Source of the DNA: Nakamurella silvestris
GTDB lineage: Bacteria > Actinomycetota > Actinomycetes > Mycobacteriales > Nakamurellaceae
Assembly: GCA_003576535.1 (NCBI GenBank)
Contig: QXCQ01000018.1
Location: 127,788-171,721 of the forward strand
Direction of reading: 5' to 3'
Length of the DNA: 43,934 nt
Position numbers and translations under genes: made by a program. The notes under the pieces are model-generated. The model saw only the letters and a list, made by a program, of their open reading frames with translations, was not told the origin of the DNA and made no database searches. Shown piece after piece: positions 15,567 to 24,348 of the stretch. Numbering within the stretch: position 1 is the stretch's first letter; each line of letters starts with the position of its first letter.

Positions 15567-17492
15567 ATGGATTTGCCTGAGAACAGCCGCCCGTCCGGGC
15601 CGTTCTCGAACGTCACCAGTTGGTTGACCGGGATCAGCGCGGTACTCACGGTCGCCGCCTCGGTCATGGCGATCTTCTCCGATGACGTCCGAGTCGTCCG
15701 GCTTGCCGTCATCCTCGGGATCTGGACCTTCGTCTGTCTGTCCTTCGCGGTGCATCACGCCCGCAAGGACGCCAAACTCGCCGAGATGCGGCGCAGCGAG
15801 GCCAAACACGTCTACGAGCTGGAACTGCAGCGCGAGGTGAGTGCCCGTCGGGAGCACGAGGTCCGATTCACCGAGCAGATCCGCGCATCCGTCAGCGCCG
15901 AGCACAGCAAGGAACTGGCCGAGCTCAGGGAACAGGTCGAACGGCTCAACACCACCCTGGCCGGTCTGATCGACGGCGATCTGCTGTTCGAGCGGCTGAC
16001 GTTGTCCTCCGAGTCCACCCGCCTGCGCTCGGTCACCGAGGCCACCCGTGGCCGGGTGAGCGCCGGACGTGGTGAGCAGCGCCAGATCCCGGTCGCCGAG
16101 CCGTTCGGTCCGCAGCTGCCGGAGGCCTTCGGCCCCCAGCTCCCGGATGCCGCCCCCGCCGCCGCCGAGACCGACCTCGACGAGATCATCGACGCCGAAC
16201 TGGTCGAGAGCGAGGCGGCCGAGGCCGCCGTGAGCGCCACCGGGGATACGTCCGCGAACCCCACCGCTGCCGCGCCGGTCCCTGCAGCAGGGACGCCCAC
16301 CCTGGCCCCGAAGCCCACCCCGGCCCCGAAATCGGCCCCGGACCCGACCCCGAAGCCTGTCGCCGAACCCGCGGCCGACCCGAAGGTCGCCGAGCCGGCC
16401 GGTCCGCCGCCGGTGTTCGAGCCGATCCTGGCCGGCAACCCGGCCGGCTTCAGCTATCCGGCACCGGCGAAGGGCGGTGCCCGGGCGCAGTCCCGTCGTG
16501 CCTCTGAGATCGAGCAGGAAGCCGCGGTGCAGCGGGCAGCCGCCCAGAAGGCCGCTGCTGAACGTGCGGCCGCCGAACGGGCAGCAGCGCAGCGTGCGCT
16601 CGCCGAACGAGCAGAGGCCGCCAACCGGGCACAGCTCGCCGCAGCCGAGAAGGCGGTCGCCGATCGGGCGGCGGCGGAGAAGGCCGCTGCGGACAAGCGT
16701 GCGGCGGAGAAGGCTGCGGCGGAGAAGGTGGCTGCGCAGAAGGCCGCCGACGAGAAACGCGCGGCGGAGAAGGCTGCCGCGGAGAAGGCTGCTGCGGATC
16801 AGGCTGCTGCGGACAAGGCTGCTGCGGATCAGGCTGCGGCTGAGAAGGCTGCGGCGGACAAGGCTGCTGCGGATCAGGCCGCTGCCGAGAAGCGTGCGGC
16901 TGAGAAGGCTGCGGCGGAGAAGGCTGCGGCGGACAAGACGGCCGCGGTGAAGGCCGCTGCCGAGAAACTCGCTGCCCAGAGGCGCGCCGCCGCGGACCGG
17001 ATCGCCGACGAAAAGGCCGCCGCCGAGGGCCGCGACCAGGCCGCGCGGGTGCTGTCGGTCCCGGCCTTCGTGCCACCCCCGTTGCCCGGCTCCCGCCACG
17101 CCTCCGCACCCGCGGCAGGTCCGGGTGCCTCCGCCACTGCCGGGGCGACAGAGGAGACCGCGCGGCCACTGGGACGCAAGGGCCGCCGGGCCGATCGTCG
17201 TCCCTCCGAGGACCCGGCCCCGGTCTGGTCCGGACCTCCCGCTTTCGTACCGCCCCCGTTGCCGGGTTCGGCACCGCAGACACCTCCCCCGACCGGCCGC
17301 CGCGCGCGCCTGGACGAAACCGACAACACCCCCGTCGTCCGCTCCGTACCGGAGGAGATCCCGACGGAGACGAATCCCCCTGCGGAGGCAGCTGCCGGTG
17401 GTCATGCCGAGGGCATGTCGGTGGCAGAGCTGCTCGCCTCCTACCGCAACGATTCGGACACCCCGCGGCGTCGCCGTCGTTCCGAGGACTGA
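15567..17492 (+). CDS. DUF6779-type Ala-rich membrane protein (Rv3604c-like)
   Basis: A 641-residue protein. Two N-terminal membrane helices (residues 18-37 and 46-66) are followed by a charged helix likely to form a coiled coil (67-150, HHARKDAKLAEMRRSEAKHV onwards). A Pro/Ala-rich linker follows. Residues 311-490 are a near-uninterrupted run of AAEKAAA, AADKAAA and AADQAAA heptad-like repeats, predicted to be one long helix. The motif PAFVPPPLPGS occurs twice in the C-terminal tail. Position after folK and DUF3180 matches Rv3604c, described as an Ala/Arg/Pro-rich transmembrane protein. It probably spans from the membrane into the cytoplasm as a structural or scaffolding factor; function is unknown. 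Confidence 0.75.
   Translation: MDLPENSRPSGPFSNVTSWLTGISAVLTVAASVMAIFSDDVRVVRLAVILGIWTFVCLSFAVHHARKDAKLAEMRRSEAKHVYELELQREVSARREHEVRFTEQIRASVSAEHSKELAELREQVERLNTTLAGLIDGDLLFERLTLSSESTRLRSVTEATRGRVSAGRGEQRQIPVAEPFGPQLPEAFGPQLPDAAPAAAETDLDEIIDAELVESEAAEAAVSATGDTSANPTAAAPVPAAGTPTLAPKPTPAPKSAPDPTPKPVAEPAADPKVAEPAGPPPVFEPILAGNPAGFSYPAPAKGGARAQSRRASEIEQEAAVQRAAAQKAAAERAAAERAAAQRALAERAEAANRAQLAAAEKAVADRAAAEKAAADKRAAEKAAAEKVAAQKAADEKRAAEKAAAEKAAADQAAADKAAADQAAAEKAAADKAAADQAAAEKRAAEKAAAEKAAADKTAAVKAAAEKLAAQRRAAADRIADEKAAAEGRDQAARVLSVPAFVPPPLPGSRHASAPAAGPGASATAGATEETARPLGRKGRRADRRPSEDPAPVWSGPPAFVPPPLPGSAPQTPPPTGRRARLDETDNTPVVRSVPEEIPTETNPPAEAAAGGHAEGMSVAELLASYRNDSDTPRRRRRSED
16501..17040 (+). repeat. 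Coding repeat region, GCxGCxGAGAAG-type units
   Basis: About 540 bp built from short degenerate units such as GCGGCGGAGAAGGCTGC and GCTGCGGACAAGGCTGCTG, encoding the Ala/Lys/Glu/Asp/Gln helix. Several 17-20-bp stretches are identical, so copy number could change by slippage or recombination without shifting frame when whole codon blocks are lost. Confidence 0.8.
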
Positions 17493-17497
17493 GACCC

Positions 17498-19180
17498 ATG
17501 GCGACACGCGCGGACGAGACCATCGGCGCAGATGTGCCGGTGCGTCCGGCGGCCACTGTCCTGCTGGTCCGGGACGGCCCCGACGGCCCGGAGGTGTTCC
17601 TCCTCGAACGGGTGGCCGCGATGGCCTTCGCCGCAGGGCAGACCGTGTTCCCCGGGGGTGCGGTGGATCCCGGTGACCAGGATTCCGGTCACCCGTCCGT
17701 CGGACCGCCCGCCGAGTTCTGGGCCCGCGTGCTCGGGTGTTCGTCGGCCGAGGCCGCAGCCCTGGTGACCGCGGCGATGCGGGAGTTGTACGAGGAGACC
17801 GGTGTGCTCCTCACCCTGGACGGGGACCCGGGCTCGATCGACCCGCAGAACCGGCGCGACCTGGACAGCCACCGGATCAGCTGGTCGGAGTTCCTCACGG
17901 CCCACGGCCTGACCTCGGACAGCGGTCTGCTCCGCCCCTGGTCCCGTTGGATCACTCCGGCGGGTCGTAGCCGCCGCTACGACACCTACTTCTTCCTTGC
18001 GCTTCTCCCGTCCGCGCAGGAGCCGGACGCTCTGACCTCGGAGGCCGTTGACGGTCACTGGTCGACGGCTCGGGCCGCGCTGGCGCGCGCCGACGCGGGC
18101 GAGATCGAGTTGATGCGTCCCACCAGGGGCGTGCTGGCCGAGATCGCCGGGTTCACCTCCACCGCGGAGCTGTTCGCCGCAACGGTGGGGGATCGGACCG
18201 CCGATCCGCAGGTCCCCGGGAACGGCGAACGATTCCTCGGCCCGCGATGGCCGGTGCGGACCAGCGAACTCACCACGGTGGTCCTGGCACCGAACCCGGG
18301 CCCGATGACCTTGGAGGGCACGAACTCCTACCTGATCGGTCGGACCGGGGCGCCGTCCGTGGTCGTGGTCGACCCCGGTCCGCAGGACCAGGTCCATCTG
18401 AGGAGCCTGACCGCCCACGGCCGGGTCGAGCTGATCCTGATCACCCATCGACATGTCGACCACACCGCCGGGTCCGCCGAGCTGCACCGGCTCACCGGTG
18501 CGCCGGTCCGGGCCTTGGACCCCGAGTACTGCCACGGTGGGCCGCCGCTGCGGGACGGTGAGCGGATCACTGCAGCTGGGATCGACATCGAGGTGATCGC
18601 GACCCCTGGCCACAGCTCGGACTCGGTCTGCTTCCGACTGCCCGATGATCGCTCCCTCCGCGCCGCTACCGGGACTCCCGGATCGGGCGTCGTGCTGACC
18701 GGGGACACGATCCTGGGCCGTGGAACCACCGTCCTCGCCTTCCCCGACGGGAGTCTGACCGACTACTTCCGGTCCCTGAACACACTGATCGGACTCGGAT
18801 CCGCCCTGGTGCTGCCCGCCCACGGGCCGACCCTGCCGGACCTTGCGGCCATCGCCTCCGGGTATCTGACTCATCGGCACGAACGTTTGGACCAGGTCCG
18901 GGCCGCACTGGCGCAGGAGTCTCTCCCGAGGACCGGCGCCGGCGGCGACCCGGTGGCGGATCTGGTGGACGCCGTCACCGCCGTGGTCTACGCCGCTGTG
19001 CCCCAGAACGTGCAGTTCGCAGCGCGTAAGTCCGTCGCCGCCCAGATCGACCATCTGATCCGCACCGGCGAACTCCCCGATCCCGGAGAGAACCCGGCCG
19101 CGGCACCCGACCCCCGGAGACCAGGTCCCATGGACGTACCTCGACAGACCGACCCCCACGCCGCCGAGCCGACCCGTTGA
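17498..19180 (+). CDS. NUDIX hydrolase fused to a metallo-beta-lactamase-fold hydrolase
   Basis: A 560-residue two-domain protein in one uninterrupted frame. Residues 15-230 are a NUDIX domain with VFPGGAVDPGD and R95-E-L-Y-E-E-T-G102. The insertion between these two parts of the Nudix box resembles the NUDT19/RppH-like long-loop group. Residues 250-530 are an MBL fold: NSYLIG, VVDPGP, T-H317-R-H319-V-D321-H322, ATPGHSSDS, LTGDTILG and LPAHGPTL supply the metal ligands, and the C-terminal helices resemble LACTB2-type nucleases or Rv3677c. The likely roles are nucleotide diphosphate cleavage and RNA or thioester hydrolysis, but substrates are unknown. Adjacent separate genes are commoner in relatives. 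A TTGA overlap joins it to rlmA. Confidence 0.85.
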   Translation: MATRADETIGADVPVRPAATVLLVRDGPDGPEVFLLERVAAMAFAAGQTVFPGGAVDPGDQDSGHPSVGPPAEFWARVLGCSSAEAAALVTAAMRELYEETGVLLTLDGDPGSIDPQNRRDLDSHRISWSEFLTAHGLTSDSGLLRPWSRWITPAGRSRRYDTYFFLALLPSAQEPDALTSEAVDGHWSTARAALARADAGEIELMRPTRGVLAEIAGFTSTAELFAATVGDRTADPQVPGNGERFLGPRWPVRTSELTTVVLAPNPGPMTLEGTNSYLIGRTGAPSVVVVDPGPQDQVHLRSLTAHGRVELILITHRHVDHTAGSAELHRLTGAPVRALDPEYCHGGPPLRDGERITAAGIDIEVIATPGHSSDSVCFRLPDDRSLRAATGTPGSGVVLTGDTILGRGTTVLAFPDGSLTDYFRSLNTLIGLGSALVLPAHGPTLPDLAAIASGYLTHRHERLDQVRAALAQESLPRTGAGGDPVADLVDAVTAVVYAAVPQNVQFAARKSVAAQIDHLIRTGELPDPGENPAAAPDPRRPGPMDVPRQTDPHAAEPTR

Positions 19181-20085
19181 CCGGCTGGTTCGAGAGGATC
19201 CCGCAGACGGCCTGGGACAGCCTCGCCTGCCCGCACTGCGCGCAACCCCTGTCGGTGAGGGACGGCGGTCTGCGCTGTCCGCGCGCCCACCATTTCGATC
19301 TGGCCAGGCACGGCTACGTGTCGTTGTTGGGTGGTCGGTCGCGGACCGACACCGCTGACACCGCCGCCATGGTCGCGGCCCGGGCGGCCTTCCTGGCCGC
19401 GGAGCTGTACCGGCCGATCGCCGATGCGGTGGCTGCGGCCGTTGCGGCGCAGCGGCCGCGGGTGGTGGCCGAAGTGGGTGCCGGCACCGGGTACTACCTG
19501 GCGGCGGCGCTGGCTGCCGTCGAGGCGGCGGACCCGGAAAGGCCGGCCGTCGGGGTGGCCCTGGACGCCTCCAAATTCGCGGCCCGGTCCGCGGCGCGTG
19601 CCCACCCGGGTGTGCTGTCGGTGGTGGCCGACGCCTGGGAGGTGCTGCCGTTGGGGGACCGGTCGGTCGACACCGTGCTGAGTGTGTTCGCCCCGCGTCA
19701 GGTCGAACAGATCCTGCGCGTGCTGCGGCCGACCGGTGCGCTGGTGGTCGTCACCCCGGAGAGCGGCCATCTGGCGGAGTTGATCGAACCGTTCGGGATG
19801 TTGACCGTCGATGACGGGAAGGCCGACCGGTTGGAGCAGGGTCTGGCACCCCACCTGCGGCCGGTGGGCCGGGAGCGGGTGCGGGCAGTGGTCCACCCGA
19901 CGTCGGCGCAGCTGACGGATCTGGTGATGATGGGCCCGTCCGCCTGGCATGTCGATGAGGCGGCGGTGGCCGGAAAGGCGGCGGCCTGGGGGGAGCGACC
20001 GGTGACGATCGACGTGACGGTGTCGACCTTCGTCAAACCGGCGGGCAGGCCGTTGGGCCGGCTCGCAGTACGCCGACCTGGCTAA
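19177..20085 (+). CDS. rlmA: 23S rRNA (guanine-N1)-methyltransferase, RlmA family
   Basis: A 302-residue SAM-dependent enzyme predicted to methylate N1 of a guanine in helix 35 of 23S rRNA (position 745 or 748 in E. coli numbering). A zinc finger at C18, C21, C34 and H38 has exactly the RlmA spacing. The Rossmann domain shows VAEVGAGTGYYLAAAL (motif I), GVALDASKFAARSAAR and DAWEVLPLGDRSVDTVLSVFAP. TTG 19177 overlaps the preceding stop by TTGA. No other start lies between that stop and the zinc finger. In Gram-positive relatives such as TlrB, this modification can affect macrolide binding; no resistance role is evident here. The gene ends just before the perfect 70-bp palindrome. Confidence 0.85.
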   Translation: MTGWFERIPQTAWDSLACPHCAQPLSVRDGGLRCPRAHHFDLARHGYVSLLGGRSRTDTADTAAMVAARAAFLAAELYRPIADAVAAAVAAQRPRVVAEVGAGTGYYLAAALAAVEAADPERPAVGVALDASKFAARSAARAHPGVLSVVADAWEVLPLGDRSVDTVLSVFAPRQVEQILRVLRPTGALVVVTPESGHLAELIEPFGMLTVDDGKADRLEQGLAPHLRPVGRERVRAVVHPTSAQLTDLVMMGPSAWHVDEAAVAGKAAAWGERPVTIDVTVSTFVKPAGRPLGRLAVRRPG

Positions 20086-20094
20086 AAACCTGTT

Positions 20095-20164
20095 GTTCCC
20101 GCGCACGTTGTTGCTCCTCGCGCACCTAATAAGGTGCGCGAGGAGCAACAACGTGCGCGGGAAC
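20095..20164. repeat. 70-bp perfect palindrome (33-bp arms), copy 1
   Basis: Arms 20095-20127 and 20132-20164 are perfectly complementary over 33 bp, with AATA as loop. The ends are GTTCCCGCGCACGTTGTTG and its complement. Copies of the same length with the same ends lie at 34565-34634 and 42234-42303. It separates the convergent rlmA and crp genes. On the minus strand it is followed by a T run (GTTTTTAG), so it can terminate crp transcription. Confidence 0.9.
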
Positions 20165-20175
20165 TCAAAGAAAGA

Positions 20176-20850
20176 TCAGCGGGCGCGACGGCTCAGGCGC
20201 TCGGCGTCCAGGATGATGACGCTCTTGCCCTCGAGGCGCAGCCAACCGCGGTGACCGAAATCGGCCAACGCCTTGTTGACGGTCTCGCGGGAGGCACCGA
20301 CCAGCTGGGCCAGTTCCTCCTGCGTCAGATCATGGGTGACCCGCATCGCGGTGCCCTCCTGCTGACCGAACTGGCGGGCCAGCTGCAGCAGGGCCTTGGC
20401 GACCCGGCCGGGCACATCGGTGAAGATCAGATCGGCCAGGGCGTTGTTGGTCCGGCGCAGCCTGCGCGCCAGCACCCGCAGCAACTGCTCGGCGATCTCC
20501 GGGCGCTTGCGGATCCAGTCCAGCAGGGCGGCCCGATCCATGGTGGCCAGTCGCACGTCCGTCACCGAGGTGGCGCTGGATGTGCGCGGCCCCGGATCGA
20601 ACACGCTGAGCTCGCCGAACATGTCCGACGGTCCCATCACGGCCAGCAGGTTCTCACGCCCGTCCGGTGAATGACGCCCCAACTTCACCTTGCCGGACAG
20701 GATGACGTAGAGACGGTCACCCAGTTCGCCTTCGGAGAAGATTGCGCTGCCCCGTGGATAGTCCACGGACTCCAATTGGGATCCGAGTGCGAGAGCCGCA
20801 TCCGGGTCCACTCCTTGGAAGATGCCAGCTTTGGCAAGGGTCTCTTCCAC
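20176..20850 (-). CDS. crp: CRP/FNR-family cAMP-responsive regulator (Rv3676-like)
   Basis: A 224-residue global regulator. Residues 1-120 form the cyclic-nucleotide-binding barrel ([40 protein letters not shown] with the phosphate-contacting Arg and Ser). A dimer helix [20 protein letters not shown] follows. The winged HTH near 175-200 reads [20 protein letters not shown]. Length and sequence are those of mycobacterial Crp. GTG 20850 is chosen because [13 protein letters not shown] matches the family N-terminus and GGAGGA precedes it; the frame continues further upstream but looks non-coding there. A CRP-type site at 20868-20883 suggests autoregulation. The 70-bp palindrome lies just after its stop. 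Confidence 0.94.
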   Translation of the reverse strand: MEETLAKAGIFQGVDPDAALALGSQLESVDYPRGSAIFSEGELGDRLYVILSGKVKLGRHSPDGRENLLAVMGPSDMFGELSVFDPGPRTSSATSVTDVRLATMDRAALLDWIRKRPEIAEQLLRVLARRLRRTNNALADLIFTDVPGRVAKALLQLARQFGQQEGTAMRVTHDLTQEELAQLVGASRETVNKALADFGHRGWLRLEGKSVIILDAERLSRRAR

Positions 20851-20867
20851 CTGTCCTCCAGACGCGA

Positions 20868-20883
20868 TATGACCACCGTCACA
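20868..20883 (-). promoter_or_regulatory. CRP-type binding site upstream of crp
   Basis: On the minus strand the site reads TGTGACGGTGGTCATA, matching the TGTGA-N6-TCACA consensus at nine of ten positions. It is centred about 25 bp before the crp start codon, a location that fits autoregulation. Confidence 0.5.
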
Positions 20884-20987
20884 CATTTGTGCTCGGTGGT
20901 CAGTGTATGTGCTTACAACTGTCAACTGCGACCGACTCACCCGAGTCGTCAACCGCTCAAATACTAACGACAGAACGGACCAGGGCG

Positions 20988-21242
20988 TCAGTGCGACTGC
21001 GGCGCATCGTGCTTGTCGCGGCGCAGCCGACCCGGATTCCGACGGCGACGGAACCGGGCCAGACCCCGTGACCAGCCCTCACGGATGAAGGTGTTCACTT
21101 CCTCGGGCCTGGCCTGGTCGAGAAATTCCTCGATCTCGTCCTCGCTCACCGACGCATGACGGAGCCGGTGCTCGACCCTCTCCATGAGAATCGCGAACAC
21201 CATCAGCAGCAGTGGGAAGAGCAGAACCAGGAAGACGACCAT
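20988..21242 (-). CDS. Small membrane protein (Rv3675-like)
   Basis: An 84-residue protein. Residues 2-20 form one membrane helix ([19 protein letters not shown]). An acidic helix follows ([19 protein letters not shown]), and the C-terminus is strongly basic ([16 protein letters not shown]). Its position between crp and nth matches Rv3675, a putative membrane protein. ATG 21242 is chosen because the membrane helix starts at once, while the longer upstream frame overlaps the nth promoter region and start. Function is unknown. It is on the same strand as crp, 137 bp upstream of the crp start, and divergent from nth. Confidence 0.7.
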   Translation of the reverse strand: MVVFLVLLFPLLLMVFAILMERVEHRLRHASVSEDEIEEFLDQARPEEVNTFIREGWSRGLARFRRRRNPGRLRRDKHDAPQSH

Positions 21243-21393
21243 GATGGTCCCATCATCCCCTATCCGCCCGCACTGTTGTAGTCGGCTCGCGCTCACGGTG
21301 GCGGCGGATCGGCAGAAAACCGTCCGACCACCGGATGTGGCAACCTGAGACGATGGTGGTTCCACCCGCATCGGATCGGAGGCGACGGAGCTG

Positions 21394-22305
21394 ATGACCC
21401 CGCCCCGGGCGACCATGCCGCCGACCTCGACTCAGACAGCCGCGCCGGCCGCCCCGCCGACAACGGCGCCTCCCGCCACCCGTCGCCGGGCGACGGTCCC
21501 GACGACCCCGCTGGCCAAGGTACGTCGCGCCCGCCGGATCAACGCCGAGCTGATCCTCGGTTACCCCGACGCGGTCTGCGAGCTGGACTTCACCACCCCG
21601 CTGGAGCTCGCGGTGGCGACGATCCTGTCCGCCCAGTGCACGGATGTCCGGGTCAACGCCACCACCCCGGCCCTGTTCGCCCGGTACCGCAACGCCCAGG
21701 ACTATGCCCAGGCGGACCCGACCGAACTGGAGGAGATGATCCGGCCGACCGGGTTCTTCCGGAACAAGACCGCCTCCCTCATCGGGCTGGGGCAGCAGCT
21801 GATCACCCGGTTCGGTGGTGAGGTGCCGGCCACCCTGGAGGAGCTGGTGACCCTGCCCGGCATCGGTCGCAAGACCGCGAACGTAGTGCTGGGCAACGCC
21901 TTCGGGGTCCCCGGGATCACGGTGGACACCCATTTGGGTCGGCTGGTCCGGCGGTGGGGGCTGACCACCGAGGAGGATCCGGTCAAGGTCGAGCTGGAGC
22001 TGAACGAGCTGCTGCGTCCCGCGGACTGGACGATGTTCTCCCACCGGACCATCTACCACGGTCGCCGGGTCTGCCACGCCCGTAAACCCGCCTGTGGCGC
22101 CTGTTACCTCAAGGCGCTGTGCCCCTCGTACCCGCTGGGTCCGGTCGAACCCGGTATCGCCGCCGACCTGGTCAAAGGGGCCGAGCGGGAGCATCTGCTG
22201 GAGCTGGCGGGCCTGCGTGCGCCGGGTCCGGTCGAACCTGAAGGGACCCTGAAAGGAGGGGCCACGACGGAACCGGGGTCCGCCGGAGGCGTCCACCCAG
22301 TATGA
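21394..22305 (+). CDS. nth: Endonuclease III
   Basis: A 303-residue base-excision repair glycosylase and AP lyase for oxidised pyrimidines. The helix-hairpin-helix [13 protein letters not shown] contains catalytic K160, and D178 in VDTHLGRL is the second catalytic residue. The 4Fe-4S cluster motif C-x6-C-x2-C-x5-C is intact ([17 protein letters not shown]). The first 35 residues are a Pro/Thr/Ala-rich extension and the last 50 are also extra compared with the 210-residue core. ATG 21394 is preceded by GGAGGCGACGGAG. The stop overlaps the NUDIX gene by ATGA, giving nth-NUDIX-marP as in Rv3674c-Rv3671c but without the thioredoxin-like Rv3673c gene. Confidence 0.94.
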   Translation: MTPPRATMPPTSTQTAAPAAPPTTAPPATRRRATVPTTPLAKVRRARRINAELILGYPDAVCELDFTTPLELAVATILSAQCTDVRVNATTPALFARYRNAQDYAQADPTELEEMIRPTGFFRNKTASLIGLGQQLITRFGGEVPATLEELVTLPGIGRKTANVVLGNAFGVPGITVDTHLGRLVRRWGLTTEEDPVKVELELNELLRPADWTMFSHRTIYHGRRVCHARKPACGACYLKALCPSYPLGPVEPGIAADLVKGAEREHLLELAGLRAPGPVEPEGTLKGGATTEPGSAGGVHPV

Positions 22306-23102
22306 ACGCGCAACCCCGCCCGGAGGAAGCACGTGGGCCGGAGCCGGTGACGGCGCCGGTCGACGCGGGGCTTGGCACCCTGCTGCCGGCGGCGGCCTCC
22401 GCCCCGGAGTGGATCCAGCCTCTGCTGCACCGGGTCTCGACCGGGCCGCTACCGCTGTGGGTGCCGGCGATGCTGGCCCGACGCGGCCGTCAGGACCGGC
22501 CCGGCCACCGGGAGTCCGCCGTGCTGATCCTGCTCGGTGAACAGGACGCGACCCAGGGTCCGGACCTGTTGCTGACCCAACGGGCCGCCACCCTGCGGAC
22601 CCACGCCGGACAGCCCGCTTTCCCCGGGGGCGCCCTCGATCCGGGGGAGTCGCCGACCATGGCCGCCCTCCGGGAAGGGCACGAGGAGACCGGCCTGGTG
22701 CCGGACACCGTCCGCCCGCTCCTGCTGCTGCCGACGCTGAGTCTGCCGGTCTCCAACTACGCGGTGACACCGGTCGTCGCCCACTGGGAGACTCCGGGAC
22801 CGGTCGGCCCGGTGGACATCGCCGAGACCGCCGCCGTCGCCCGGGTGCCGATCGCCGACCTCGCCGATCCGGACAACCGGCTGAACTTCCGTCATCCCTC
22901 GGGCTTCGTCGGTCCGGCCTTCGATGTCGCCGGGATGCGGGTCTGGGGCTTCACCGCCGCGCTGGTGGACATGCTCCTGGAACTCGGCGGCTGGGCGCAG
23001 CCCTGGGACCGCGACCGCGTCGTCGAGATGTCGGCCGGCGCGGATCGGACCCGTACCGGCAGTGAGTACGACGTGGCCGAGCCGGGGTCGGTGCGCCGAT
23101 GA
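22302..23102 (+). CDS. NUDIX CoA pyrophosphatase-like protein (Rv3672c-like)
   Basis: A 266-residue NUDIX protein of the NudL/CoA diphosphatase group, expected to cleave CoA or acyl-CoA to phosphopantetheine products and 3',5'-ADP. The group marker [21 protein letters not shown] (residues 91-111) is directly followed by the Nudix box [23 protein letters not shown], in which the position after RE is Gly. A 65-residue N-terminal extension and a short C-terminal tail flank the domain. It overlaps nth and marP by ATGA at both ends, so the three are translationally coupled. Confidence 0.86.
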   Translation: MNAQPRPEEARGPEPVTAPVDAGLGTLLPAAASAPEWIQPLLHRVSTGPLPLWVPAMLARRGRQDRPGHRESAVLILLGEQDATQGPDLLLTQRAATLRTHAGQPAFPGGALDPGESPTMAALREGHEETGLVPDTVRPLLLLPTLSLPVSNYAVTPVVAHWETPGPVGPVDIAETAAVARVPIADLADPDNRLNFRHPSGFVGPAFDVAGMRVWGFTAALVDMLLELGGWAQPWDRDRVVEMSAGADRTRTGSEYDVAEPGSVRR

Positions 23103-24283
23103 CCTTTGTCGATGCGCTCATCATCGTGGTGGTGATCTGGGCGGCCTGGTCCGGTTTCCGTCGTGGTCTGATCGTGGCCCTGTTCTCCCTGGTGGGTCTG
23201 GTGGCCGGGGTGCTGCTCGGGGTGAAGCTGGCACCGGTGGTGATGGAGCTGATCAACCGCGGTCCCTTCCAGATCGGGGTGGGGATCGCGGCCCTGGTGG
23301 TCTGCGTCGGGGTCGGGGAGTACCTGGGTGCCCGGGTGGGCGGGAGCCTGTCCTCGAAGGTCACCTGGCAGCCGGCGCGGGCGGCCGACCGGGCGGTGGG
23401 CATGGTGGGCCAGACCGTCGCGGCGATCGTGCTCTCCTGGATGATCGCCGTACCGCTGGCCTCGACCCCGTTGCCGCAGCTGACCTCGGCGATCCGGAAC
23501 TCGGTGATCCTGTCCAAGGTCAACGACGTCATGCCGACCCAGGCCGAGGCTTTGTCCACGGGTCTGCGTCAACTCCTGGACGACACCGGATTCCCGGCGA
23601 TCCTCGACCCGCTGGCGGCCACCCCGCTCACCGAGGTCGCGGCCCCCGACGAGGCCCTGATCTCCAGCCCGGTCGCCCGGGCCGCCCAGAAGTCGGTGCT
23701 CAAGGTCCGTTCCTCGGCGAGTTCCTGCAGCAGGATCATGACCGGTTCCTCGTTCGTCATCGGTGCCGAACGGGTGCTGACCAACGCCCACGTGGTGGCC
23801 GGCTCCGAGCGGGTGGTGGTGCAGGTGGGGGAGGACACCCTGCCGGCGACGGTGGTCCTCTACGACCCCGAACTCGACGTGGCCGTGCTGGACGTGCCGG
23901 GACTGGACCGGCCCACCCTGCCCTTCGACGTCGCCTCGGCGAAAACGGGCACGGATGCGATCGTGCTGGGCTACCCGCTGGACGGACCGTACACAGTGAG
24001 CCCCGGTCGGGTGCGGTCGGAGTTCGATTTGCGTGGGCCGGACATCTACGACTCCGGCAAGGTGGTGCGCGAGGTCTACATCCTGCGGGCGCTGGTGCGG
24101 CCGGGGAACTCCGGCGGGCCGGTCCTGGACGACGACGGGGAGGTGATCGGTGTCGTCTTCGGTTCGGCCATCGACGACCCGGACACCGGCTTCGCGTTGA
24201 CCGCCGACCAGGTGCAGGCGAGTGTGAAAACGGGTCTCAAGGCGACGGACGAGGTCGCGACCGGGGCCTGCACCGCCGGCTGA
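23099..24283 (+). CDS. marP: MarP-type membrane serine protease (Rv3671c-like)
   Basis: A 394-residue protease. Residues 1-135 hold four membrane helices of the CvpA/colicin-V type. The periplasmic chymotrypsin-like domain follows. The triad is H231 (TNAHVVAG), D260 (LDVAVLD) and S338 (RPGNSGGP), nearly the same numbering as M. tuberculosis MarP. Cys near 210 (SSCSR) and near 391 (GACTAG) match the positions of its regulatory disulfide. In mycobacteria MarP is needed for acid and oxidative stress resistance by activating a peptidoglycan hydrolase. ATG 23099 overlaps the NUDIX stop. A 47-bp palindrome follows the gene and separates it from the convergent hydrolase. Confidence 0.93.
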   Translation: MTFVDALIIVVVIWAAWSGFRRGLIVALFSLVGLVAGVLLGVKLAPVVMELINRGPFQIGVGIAALVVCVGVGEYLGARVGGSLSSKVTWQPARAADRAVGMVGQTVAAIVLSWMIAVPLASTPLPQLTSAIRNSVILSKVNDVMPTQAEALSTGLRQLLDDTGFPAILDPLAATPLTEVAAPDEALISSPVARAAQKSVLKVRSSASSCSRIMTGSSFVIGAERVLTNAHVVAGSERVVVQVGEDTLPATVVLYDPELDVAVLDVPGLDRPTLPFDVASAKTGTDAIVLGYPLDGPYTVSPGRVRSEFDLRGPDIYDSGKVVREVYILRALVRPGNSGGPVLDDDGEVIGVVFGSAIDDPDTGFALTADQVQASVKTGLKATDEVATGACTAG

Positions 24284-24293
24284 AAATCCCCCG

Positions 24294-24340
24294 CGAGTGG
24301 ACTCCCACCCCCCACTTTGTGGGGTGTGGACGTCCGGTCG
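24294..24340. repeat. 47-bp palindromic repeat, copy 6
   Basis: Starts CGAGTGGACTCCCACCCCCC and ends GGGGTGTGGACGTCCGGTCG, with CCCGCGAG outside left and CGCGGG outside right. It lies between the convergent marP and EphE-like genes, which end at 24283 and 24349, and is placed like a bidirectional terminator. Confidence 0.8.
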
Positions 24341-24348
24341 CGGGTCGG

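Noticed and set aside
15000-17507. An 835-codon minus-strand frame opposite the DUF3180 and DUF6779-type genes.
   Set aside because: Its long Leu/Arg/Ser repeats are only the reverse reading of the Ala/Lys/Glu repeats.
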